From Gallionella sp. (lineage in GTDB: Bacteria; Pseudomonadota; Gammaproteobacteria; Burkholderiales; Gallionellaceae): a stretch of DNA of 64,000 bases. This document shows, piece by piece, positions 1 through 6,977 of the stretch. Location of the stretch: positions 1-64,000 of the forward strand of contig JAQTTV010000017.1 in the NCBI GenBank assembly GCA_028710565.1, read 5' to 3'. The translations under genes were made by a program, and so were the position numbers. The stretch's first letter is position 1; each line of letters starts with the position of its first letter. The notes below the pieces were generated by a model that worked only from the letters and a program-made list of their open reading frames with translations, did not search any database and was not told where the DNA came from.

Positions 1-78
1 GCGCACCCGCCCATCCCGCTCCACGCGGTGACGAGCTTCCAAGACTTTTTTGATTTCTACACTCAGTTTGATTTCCAT
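1..78 (-). CDS. Possible 5' end of a divergent gene, cut by window edge
   Basis: On the minus strand an ATG at 78 opens a frame of 26 codons that runs without a stop to the window edge, beginning MEIKLSVEIKKVLEARHRVE. The charged, helix-prone sequence reads like a real N-terminus and is divergent from the gene at 229. No Shine-Dalgarno sequence is visible before the ATG and too little is present to assign a family. The plus-strand 66-residue ORF at 28..228 overlaps it and looks less protein-like. Confidence 0.3.
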   Translation of the reverse strand, partial: MEIKLSVEIKKVLEARHRVERDGRVR

Positions 79-228
79 CTGGACATTGTCTGCTATTTTT
101 CGGGGTTTTCAAAGGCGATGGGTATAGTTGCCCCAAAGTGGCTGCAAGCCAAACGCTCGCCGCAAAAGTTATTGTGTAAAATGCGAATCCAACGTACAAC
201 ACTGAAAACCACACACTCAAAACTTTAG

Positions 229-2796
229 ATGCAGCATATCCATAAACTAGGCTGGTCAGGCGTACACCCCAATTACCAAGATAGCATGACCAATATGATC
301 AGGGTGCTCCTGATGCTTGCGATCATTCAATTGCTTGCTTGGTTAACGCCCACACTACCAGAGTTTAAAGGCATCCCAAATTACCTGCCGTTGCACATGC
401 TGTTAGAGACTGTATCGGTCGTGGTCTCTATGATGGTTTTTGCCATAGGCTGGAATTCCCGTAGCACCAATCTTTCGGGCAATATCGTCCTGCTGGCATG
501 CGCCTTTTTTTCAGTCGGGATGCTCGATTTTTTACACACCATTTCCTACGTCGGCATGCCTGATTTTTTTACGCATAACGATTTACAAAAGCACCTGAAT
601 TTCTGGTTATCTGCTCGTTTTGTCGCTGCTATTGCCTTGCTCATTATCTCCATCAGACCCTGGAAGCCGCTCCATTCTAGGACGATGCGCTACACCATCT
701 TTGGCTCGCTCTTCTTTTTGACGGTTCTCCTGAATTGGACCGTGATATATCACCAACCTTGGCTGCCAGATACCTTTGTATCTGGCCTAGGGCTCACCAC
801 CTTTAAGAAGAGCACCGAATACCTCATCATCCTGCTCCATCTCATCACCGCTGCAATCTTGTGGCAAAAGCTACGCCAGCCCCAAAAATTCAAAGGCGTG
901 CTTCTCTTTGGTGCGGTCTGCACCTTAGCGATGAGTGAATTCTTTTTTACGCTCTATACCACCATGACGGGTAGTTACAACGTGCTAGGGCATGTGTATA
1001 AAGTGATCGCATACCTGTTTATTTACCGAGCCATCGTGGTTGAAACCATTGAAGAACCTTACAGCAAACTAACGCAGGCACAGCAAAACTTAGCAACTTC
1101 TCTAAAGGCCTCTAATACAGGCTTATGGGATTGGAATTTACAAACGCATACGGTGAGTTACTCACCCGAATGGAAAGCGCAGCTGGGTTATTTTCCAAAT
1201 GAATTGCAGGATCAGTTTTCAACGTGGGAATCACTGCTACATCCTGATGACCTTGAACCTGCATCAGCCTATGTTCAAAAATTTTTGGCAGATACCTCAC
1301 CACAATACCTCAGTGAGTTTAGGATGCGCCACCGTGACGGCAGCTATCGCTGGATATTGGCACGAGGCGAGAAACAATATGATCAAAATGGTGTCGCGAC
1401 TCACCTGATTGGATCGCATATTGACATTACCGAACGCAAACTGGACGAGCAGCATATACAACAACTCGCCAATTTCGATACGTTGACAGGGTTACCCAAC
1501 CGCATGCTGTTTAATGATCGCGTCGAACAAGCGATCAACGCTGCAAAACACAATCACACGTCCTTATCTATCCTGTTTCTCGACCTCGACCACTTCAAAG
1601 ACATCAATGACACCCTAGGTCATCACATCGGGGACAAAGTATTGATTGAAGTCGGTAAACGACTAAAACTCAGCGTACCCACCGAGGATAGCGTCTCTCG
1701 CATGGGCGGGGACGAATTTATGCTGATGCTGACCGACAGCACCACTCAGGACGCAGCCTTTACCGCCACCAAATTACTGCAAGTGATCGCCGAGCCTTAC
1801 CACATCGAGCTCAACGAATTGATTGTCACCCCTTCCATCGGCATAGCGATGTATCCCGAAGATGGGGAAGATTTTGTGACGCTGTATCGACACGCGGATA
1901 CTGCGATGTACCGCGCCAAGCAGGAAGGTCGCAATAATTACCGCTTCTTTACGCAAGAAATGCAATCGTTAGCGGTACGTACACTCAAAATTGAAAATGC
2001 GTTGCGATACGCAATCACACGCAATGAGTTGCAACTACACTACCAACCACAACTCAGCTTGACCACTGGACGCGTCATTGGCGTAGAAGCACTTTTGCGC
2101 TGGCAACAGGCAGAACTCGGCAATCTTTCTCCGACAGAATTTATTCCCATTGCCGAAAGAAGTGGGCAAATTATTAAAATCGGTGAGTGGGCGTTGCGCA
2201 CCGCTGTAGGACAACTCCAAACTTGGTTTAACTTAGGACTCCCGCCCATGATCATGGCGGTCAACTTATCCACGATCCAATTTCGTCATCCAGACCTCCT
2301 TGGCTTAGTGGGGAACATCCTCGAATCGGCACAATTACCACCACAGTATTTGGAACTAGAACTCACCGAAAGCCTCGCCATGGACAATCCGAAAAAGGCG
2401 ATCGCATTGATGAATGCGCTACACGCACACGGGGTGCGCATGTCGTTGGACGATTTTGGTACGGGCTATTCTTCACTGAGCTACCTCAAGCAATTCAAGG
2501 TGTACAAACTCAAAATAGACCAGTCTTTTGTACGTGAAATCAGCACCAATGCCGATGACAAAGCCATTGTGGGCGCGATTATCCAAATGGCTCATCACCT
2601 TGGTTTTCAGTGTATCGCAGAAGGTGTCGAAACGGCGGAGCAGCTCGCCTTCCTAAAGGCGGCTGGCTGCGATGAGATACAGGGATATTATTTCAGCCCC
2701 CCTTTGCCCGCCGATAAATTTGAAGCCTATGTACAAAAGCATCGGACGATTTCGTCTCAACTCAACCCCAACCTCAATCTGGGTGCGGAAATTTAA
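229..2796 (+). CDS. Membrane MASE3-PAS-GGDEF-EAL cyclic-di-GMP protein
   Basis: A predicted bifunctional cyclic-di-GMP synthase/hydrolase in the inner membrane. Residues about 15-275 hold seven or so hydrophobic segments with the pattern of the MASE3 sensory domain. A PAS fold follows (about 290-405, ending in the usual DITERK linker). The GGDEF domain has an intact GGDEF signature at residues 493-497, but the expected I-site Arg upstream is replaced (PTED), so product inhibition is probably absent. The EAL domain has EALLRW from residue 620, DDFGTGYSSLSYL and IAEGVET, all consistent with an active phosphodiesterase. Which activity dominates cannot be told from sequence. An alternative Met lies at 283. 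The stop codon overlaps that of the convergent methylase gene. Confidence 0.93.
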   Translation: MQHIHKLGWSGVHPNYQDSMTNMIRVLLMLAIIQLLAWLTPTLPEFKGIPNYLPLHMLLETVSVVVSMMVFAIGWNSRSTNLSGNIVLLACAFFSVGMLDFLHTISYVGMPDFFTHNDLQKHLNFWLSARFVAAIALLIISIRPWKPLHSRTMRYTIFGSLFFLTVLLNWTVIYHQPWLPDTFVSGLGLTTFKKSTEYLIILLHLITAAILWQKLRQPQKFKGVLLFGAVCTLAMSEFFFTLYTTMTGSYNVLGHVYKVIAYLFIYRAIVVETIEEPYSKLTQAQQNLATSLKASNTGLWDWNLQTHTVSYSPEWKAQLGYFPNELQDQFSTWESLLHPDDLEPASAYVQKFLADTSPQYLSEFRMRHRDGSYRWILARGEKQYDQNGVATHLIGSHIDITERKLDEQHIQQLANFDTLTGLPNRMLFNDRVEQAINAAKHNHTSLSILFLDLDHFKDINDTLGHHIGDKVLIEVGKRLKLSVPTEDSVSRMGGDEFMLMLTDSTTQDAAFTATKLLQVIAEPYHIELNELIVTPSIGIAMYPEDGEDFVTLYRHADTAMYRAKQEGRNNYRFFTQEMQSLAVRTLKIENALRYAITRNELQLHYQPQLSLTTGRVIGVEALLRWQQAELGNLSPTEFIPIAERSGQIIKIGEWALRTAVGQLQTWFNLGLPPMIMAVNLSTIQFRHPDLLGLVGNILESAQLPPQYLELELTESLAMDNPKKAIALMNALHAHGVRMSLDDFGTGYSSLSYLKQFKVYKLKIDQSFVREISTNADDKAIVGAIIQMAHHLGFQCIAEGVETAEQLAFLKAAGCDEIQGYYFSPPLPADKFEAYVQKHRTISSQLNPNLNLGAEI

Positions 2797-4040
2797 ACTC
2801 GTTCTAACACCGCCGCAAAGAAGCCATCGGTATTGTGTAGATGTGGACGCAATTCCAAATAATCGCCCATTTCCATTGCGACTTTTTGTTGAGCCAACAC
2901 TTCACCTGCGGGGCGCAACACAAAATCAGGATGCGAAGCGAGGAAAGCTTGCACAATGTGCTGATTTTCTTCGGGCAAAATACTGCAGGTCGCATAGACC
3001 AGTCGCCCGCCTTTTTTCAGCAAACGTGCAGCAGCATTCAGGATATTGGTTTGTTTTTGATTCAGTTCGGCAACGCTTTGCGCCGATTGGCGGAATTTCA
3101 AATCAGGATTGCGGCGCAGTGTGCCTAAGCCACTACACGGCGCATCGACCAACACGCGGTCGATTTTGCCTGCCAAGCGTTTGACCTTCAGGTCATTTTC
3201 ATTGTCGATCAGGGTGGGTTGAATGTTGCTGGCACCTGAACGTTTCAAACGCGGTTTGAGGTTAGCGAGGCGTTTTTCAGACACATCCAGCGCGTACAAC
3301 CGCCCTTGTGAATTCATCAATGCCGCCAACATCAAGGTTTTGCCACCCGCACCCGCACAGAAATCCACCACCATATCGCTGCGCTTAGGGGCGAGCATCA
3401 AACCTAACAATTGGCTGCCTTCGTCTTGCACTTCCACTTTGCCTTCAGTGAACAAAGCGTCTTTATTCAACGGAATTTTGTCGCGCAAACGGATGCCCAC
3501 AGGCGAATACGTCATCAACGTGGCAGAAATTTGTTGGCGCACCAATTCAGCCAACACCTCATCGCGTTTCGCCAACAGCGTATTGACCCGAATATCCAAC
3601 GGCGCGCCTTGCTGCATCGACATGCCGAGGGTCAAAATATCTTCATCGCTATAGCTGGCACGCAGCTTTTCAATAATCCAATCGGGCAATTCCGCTTGCA
3701 CCGACAACGATTCAGACTGGTAGCCTTTGACCGTCGCCAGCCACTCTTTTTCATCACGTTGCAATAGTGGGGCGAGTTCGCGCAGGTTATAGCCGCCAAA
3801 ACGTACCAAAAATCCCAACGCCAAACGCCGCGTGGTAATCCGCTCCCCACACGCCGCCTCCAACAACAAGCGATGGCGCAACACGCCAAACACCGCTTCC
3901 GCCACAAACTCGCGCTCATTCGAGCCCAACTTCTCCTCTTTGAAGAAATAGCGCAAGGTCGTGTCCGCAGGATGCGCCAACGGCAAAATGCGTTTCAACG
4001 CGTCGATAGCAAGTTCAAGTCGGTATTCAGTAATCAGCAT
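2793..4040 (-). CDS. rsmB: RsmB/NOP-family 16S rRNA m5C methyltransferase
   Basis: An S-adenosylmethionine-dependent RNA cytosine-C5 methyltransferase, most likely acting on 16S rRNA. Residues about 1-140 form an NusB-like helical domain typical of RsmB. The catalytic Rossmann domain has the SAM loop DFCAGAGGKT, the release motif DAPCSGLGTLRRNPD and the nucleophile motif YATCSI, so both catalytic cysteines are present. The ORF track starts at a GTG (4052), but AGGTGA lies nine bases before the ATG at 4040, which I take as the start (415 aa). The gene converges on the GGDEF-EAL gene with overlapping stop codons. At 415 aa it lacks nothing obvious, but other NOP-family members could look similar, so the RsmB name is probable rather than proven. 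Confidence 0.85.
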   Translation of the reverse strand: MLITEYRLELAIDALKRILPLAHPADTTLRYFFKEEKLGSNEREFVAEAVFGVLRHRLLLEAACGERITTRRLALGFLVRFGGYNLRELAPLLQRDEKEWLATVKGYQSESLSVQAELPDWIIEKLRASYSDEDILTLGMSMQQGAPLDIRVNTLLAKRDEVLAELVRQQISATLMTYSPVGIRLRDKIPLNKDALFTEGKVEVQDEGSQLLGLMLAPKRSDMVVDFCAGAGGKTLMLAALMNSQGRLYALDVSEKRLANLKPRLKRSGASNIQPTLIDNENDLKVKRLAGKIDRVLVDAPCSGLGTLRRNPDLKFRQSAQSVAELNQKQTNILNAAARLLKKGGRLVYATCSILPEENQHIVQAFLASHPDFVLRPAGEVLAQQKVAMEMGDYLELRPHLHNTDGFFAAVLERV

Positions 4041-4125
4041 GGCAAAGTTCACCTAAAAATAAGGTGCGCAGTTTAACCGAAATTGAGGGTAAACCTTGGG
4101 GATTCCAGCAATTCTCATTTTGGCC

Positions 4126-4222
4126 GTGGGTACGAATTCATTCGTACAGTTAAGCGAGCGTAAAGGCTTGTTGGCCGCATTTTTCGCCCTTTCGGGCGAT
4201 GTACGAATCAATTCGTACCCAC
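4126..4222. repeat. 97-bp MITE-like element, family A, copy 1
   Basis: The unit begins GTGGGTACGAATTCATTCGT and ends in its near-exact inverse, giving terminal inverted repeats of about 22 bp with one mismatch. Each terminal arm is itself palindromic (TACGAAT..ATTCGTA). Inside, near the right end, is a second hairpin CGCCCTTTCGGGCG. A second copy lies at 32580 and a degraded half copy near 5011. No ORF is inside, so any transposase acts in trans. Confidence 0.75.
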
Positions 4223-4276
4223 AAAATCCTGTTGTTTAGTCAAATGACGGATTGACGCGAGCTAAAGAGTTTTGGC

Positions 4277-4304
4277 TTGACTATACTTATTAAATACTTA
4301 TAAT
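4277..4304 (+). promoter_or_regulatory. Sigma-70 promoter of the toxin-antitoxin pair, probably leaderless
   Basis: TTGACT at 4277-4282 and a perfect TATAAT at 4299-4304 are separated by 16 bp. The -10 box ends seven bases before the toxin ATG at 4312, so transcription should begin at or next to the start codon. No Shine-Dalgarno sequence precedes the ATG, which fits a leaderless message. Confidence 0.7.
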
Positions 4305-4311
4305 TCCATCC

Positions 4312-4566
4312 ATGAACGAGATAGAGTACACGCGCAAAGCGATTAAACAATTGACCAAACTGCAAGCGCAAGATGGGGCAAAGATTCGTTCGGAATGTCG
4401 TAAATTGGCTGGTATGCCAGACTGCGAGAACGTGAAGGCATTGACCAACCATGCGTGCCAGTATCGTTTGCGCGTAGGGAATTATCGGGTATTTTTTAAT
4501 TTCGACGGTGCGATTTGCATTGTCACCATTGAGGAAGTGAGGAAACGCGATGAGCGCACTTATTGA
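4312..4566 (+). CDS. RelE/HigB-type mRNA-interferase toxin
   Basis: An 84-residue protein with the RelE/ParE superfamily pattern: basic N-terminal helices (YTRKAIKQLTKLQ), a LxGxPxxxNVKAL segment, and a C-terminal strand set YRLRVGNYRVFF followed by an acidic-basic tail ending RKRDERTY. Members cleave mRNA on the ribosome or poison gyrase; the conserved Arg and Tyr near the end favour the RelE/HigB branch. The gene is followed with 17 bases of overlap by an Xre-type antitoxin, giving the toxin-first order usual in HigBA systems. The start ATG sits directly at the predicted transcription start. Confidence 0.85.
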   Translation: MNEIEYTRKAIKQLTKLQAQDGAKIRSECRKLAGMPDCENVKALTNHACQYRLRVGNYRVFFNFDGAICIVTIEEVRKRDERTY

Positions 4567-4891
4567 AAGAGTACAAATCTTGCGCGATGCAGGTGGGCAT
4601 CCTGCATTTGCAGTTGTGCCGTTTGCACAATACCAAGCCCTGATTTCAGGCAAGCCCAAGGCTGAACCCACCATACCAGGCAAGGTTGTTGACTTGTTTT
4701 TTGATAACGGCTGGACAGCAACCCGCGCATGGCGTGAGTATCTGCACTTAACCCAAGCCGAAGTCTCGGCGCGCATGGGCATTTCACAAGCCGCCTTTGC
4801 CCAAATGGAAACCGCCAAACGCCCCCGCAAAACCACTATAGCTAAAATCGCTCAAGCATTGGGCTTGGAGGTTGAGCAATTGCGATGGTGA
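4550..4891 (+). CDS. Xre-family helix-turn-helix antitoxin
   Basis: The 113-residue product pairs with the preceding RelE-like toxin, overlapping its 3' end. Residues about 1-55 form a short N-terminal segment that probably contacts the toxin (LIERVQILRDAGGHPAFAVVP resembles Phd/YefM-type toxin-binding segments). Residues about 60-110 are a classical Xre/Cro HTH: LTQAEVSARMGISQAAFAQMET. As in related systems it likely represses the shared promoter at 4277-4304, which has no room for a separate operator upstream of the message. Confidence 0.85.
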   Translation: MSALIERVQILRDAGGHPAFAVVPFAQYQALISGKPKAEPTIPGKVVDLFFDNGWTATRAWREYLHLTQAEVSARMGISQAAFAQMETAKRPRKTTIAKIAQALGLEVEQLRW

Positions 4892-5182
4892 GTACATGTC
4901 GCCTTTGGCAAATCCACCTGACGCACTTGGGAAATGACAAGATAAATGGTGGATTGCCTTTGCCGCACCTACCTACGGGTTAGCTCAGCATCATCCCTTT
5001 TGCCACGCTATTTCGCCCTGTCGGGCAATGTACGAATCTGCCATACTCGCAAGCCACCATCAAAATAGTGCTCACAACATCCATGACAATCCCTACTGAC
5101 GCGAGTACAATTCTGCCGCACTGCAAGGGAACACGCCACAAGATTCCCGTTCTTTCTCGACTAACAACAGAATGAATCCTTG
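4892..5182. other. Gene-free stretch with decayed repeats
   Basis: No convincing ORF is present. An inverted repeat pairs GGCAAATCCACC (4907-4918) with GGTGGATTGCC (4948-4958), a stem of 11-12 bp around a 29-base loop. At 5011-5037 TTTCGCCCTGTCGGGCAATG followed by TACGAAT is a degraded right half of the family A element. The rest shows nothing recognisable. The stretch separates the toxin-antitoxin pair from the AlaRS-like fragment and looks like a graveyard of insertions. Confidence 0.5.
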
Positions 5183-5545
5183 ATGCCCATAAACTCATCC
5201 CTGCCAGATTGCCACTCCATCAGCGAGGCGTTTCTTGCGCTGCATGAACAGGATGGGTTTTCACGTCTTCCGCCTTCTTCTTTGCTGCACGATTCCGTGC
5301 CGATGTCCTTTGTAATGAGCGCGGGGTTAATCCAAGTTGAAAATGATTTAGACCAGATTATCAAAAAAACAGGCGGCAAATTCACCTTTACCCAGCCCTG
5401 CTTTCGTCATTTTGATTTAGACCAAGTCGGTAGCGATCCCAACCGCCTCAGTCTGTTCCACATGCCCGCCGCATTTTATATCGGCTCAAACCAGCAGTAT
5501 AGGATGTGCCAACAGGGGCATCAGTTAAATTCTGGTGCTAGGTAA
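5183..5545 (+). pseudogene. Truncated alanyl-tRNA-synthetase-like gene fragment
   Basis: The ORF resembles the first 100 or so residues of class II alanyl-tRNA synthetase: an ISEAFLALHEQDGFSRLPPS opening, then a SAG(L) motif, a TQPCFRHFDLDQVGSD segment matching the QKCVRAGGKHNDLENVG region, and LFHMPAAFYIG matching FFEMLGNFSFG. After about residue 103 similarity stops and the frame closes within 15 codons, whereas AlaRS is over 850 residues. Several usual motif residues are also changed, so the parent was probably a divergent AlaRS-like protein and not the housekeeping enzyme. The start is the ATG at 5183, without a clear ribosome site. It ends 51 bases before dndC; whether the two were once one operon is inference. 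Confidence 0.55.
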
Positions 5546-5596
5546 AACACCCCATTTGTAGTAGAGTCGCCCGCCCCCGCTTATTGTGTTTCTATT

Positions 5597-6748
5597 ATGT
5601 CGCAAGCCTTGCCCAACCCCTTACCTGACAACGACCCAATCGAAACGCCAGAAGTTATTTTTGCACGCGTCGTTGCTGAAATTCGAGCTGAATATCTGTC
5701 TAGCGATCAATCGTTTCCGTGGATTATTGGATTTTCAGGGGGTAAAGACAGCACACTGGTTGCACATGCCGTATTCACCGCTTTGCTGGATATTTCTCCC
5801 AGTCGTTTAACCCGTCCCGTTCACCTCATTGCCAATGACACGCTTGTGGAAAGCCCTTTGGTGGTTGCACATTTGCATCAATCATTGGCAGAAATTCGCC
5901 ATGCGGCAGAAACACTTGATTTACCAATCACGGTTGCCACCACCAATCCCAATCCAGACAACACATTTTGGGTGTTGCTTATTGGCAAAGGGTATCCAAG
6001 CCCTAATTCCACCATGCGCTGGTGTACCGATCGCTTGAAGATTCAACCCACTAGCCGATATATTCTCGATCAAGTTGCCGCTTGTGGTTCAGCGATTATT
6101 GTTTTAGGTGTGCGCAAGGATGAATCCGCATCACGAAAACGAAATGTTGAAGCGAATCAAAATGATGCAGGCACACGATTGCATCCTCACAAAGACTTAA
6201 AAGGGGCTTTTGTTTATCGCCCCATCGTAGATTTATCAACCGACGAAGTTTGGGAAATTCTTGCGAGCACCGCGCCACCTTGGGGTGGTACGCACCAGCG
6301 ACTGATTAAATTGTATCGGGATGCCGCAGGCGGCGAGTGTCCGATTGTGATGTCTCAAGAAGAAGCCCCAGGTTGCGGCACGAATTCCAGCCGTTTTGGT
6401 TGTTGGACTTGCACTGTGGTTGAAAAGGATAAAAGCCTGCAAGGCTTTGTGGATAGCGGCAATCGTCAATACGAACCCCTTATCACTTTCCGCGATTGGT
6501 TGCGCGAGATTCGCAATGACAGATCATTGCGTCAAGGTAGGAGACGCAACGGTAAAATTACCGTGATGGACAGTGGAAAATTGATTCCAGGTCCATTCAC
6601 ATTAGAAGCACGTCGGATGATATTGGAACGCCTGCTTAAAACACAAGCTGAGTACGGAGATACACTGATTTCCGAACAGGAAATTGAAGCTATCCAACGA
6701 ATTTGGGCTGTCGATTTAATTGCCATGCACTCTCAGGGAGAAAAATAA
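5597..6748 (+). CDS. dndC: DndC, PAPS-reductase-like DNA phosphorothioation protein
   Basis: Member of the DndC branch of the adenine-nucleotide alpha-hydrolase / PAPS reductase family, which activates the DNA backbone so sulfur can replace a non-bridging oxygen. The PP-loop FSGGKDST lies near residue 50; the family cysteines are seen in MRWCTDRLKI and in a C-terminal set, GCGTNSSRFGCWTC, expected to hold an Fe-S cluster. At 383 aa it is shorter than typical DndC (around 500), mainly at the C-terminus. It opens a tightly coupled operon: its TAA overlaps the ATG of the next gene, and DndD and a DndE fusion follow. No dndA is present, so a housekeeping cysteine desulfurase would have to supply sulfur; no dndB is seen either. 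Confidence 0.9.
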   Translation: MSQALPNPLPDNDPIETPEVIFARVVAEIRAEYLSSDQSFPWIIGFSGGKDSTLVAHAVFTALLDISPSRLTRPVHLIANDTLVESPLVVAHLHQSLAEIRHAAETLDLPITVATTNPNPDNTFWVLLIGKGYPSPNSTMRWCTDRLKIQPTSRYILDQVAACGSAIIVLGVRKDESASRKRNVEANQNDAGTRLHPHKDLKGAFVYRPIVDLSTDEVWEILASTAPPWGGTHQRLIKLYRDAAGGECPIVMSQEEAPGCGTNSSRFGCWTCTVVEKDKSLQGFVDSGNRQYEPLITFRDWLREIRNDRSLRQGRRRNGKITVMDSGKLIPGPFTLEARRMILERLLKTQAEYGDTLISEQEIEAIQRIWAVDLIAMHSQGEK

Positions 6749-6975
6749 TGACCGTTAATGATATTGCTATACGTCACGAAGTAGATGACTTGCCGTTATG
6801 GCGTGATTCTGAAGCCTATGGTGTATTGAAAACCGCACTTGAAATTCACAAAGTAGATGAAGAGGTGTTCGCACGGCTACTTAATGCTTATCGACCACTG
6901 GCTCATAGAGGTAATACGAGAGGCATTGCTGTTGCATTTGACGAGATATTTCAATCTATTAGTGAGGATAGCTAA
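6748..6975 (+). CDS. Small Dnd-operon protein between DndC and DndD
   Basis: The ORF-track entry starts too early; the coupled ATG is at 6748, overlapping the dndC stop (TAATG) with GGGAG 11 bases upstream, giving 75 residues. The sequence (MTVNDIAIRHEVDDLPLWRD) is acidic and probably helical with no cysteines, membrane segment or nucleotide-binding motif. Small proteins of this size are annotated beside DndC/DndD as DNA modification-associated, and I place it there by position and size. It could be a structural adaptor between the sulfur-transfer and ATPase components, but no function can be read from the sequence. Confidence 0.75.
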   Translation: MTVNDIAIRHEVDDLPLWRDSEAYGVLKTALEIHKVDEEVFARLLNAYRPLAHRGNTRGIAVAFDEIFQSISEDS

Positions 6976-6977
6976 TC

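Noticed and set aside
28-228. 66-aa plus-strand ORF
   Set aside because: No ribosome site and poor protein character; the opposite strand holds a more plausible N-terminus.
2672-3184. 170-aa plus-strand ORF
   Set aside because: Straddles the end of the GGDEF-EAL gene and antisense of the methylase; low-quality composition.
4240-4836. 198-aa minus-strand ORF
   Set aside because: Antisense to the toxin-antitoxin pair, which has a clear promoter, overlap and recognisable families.
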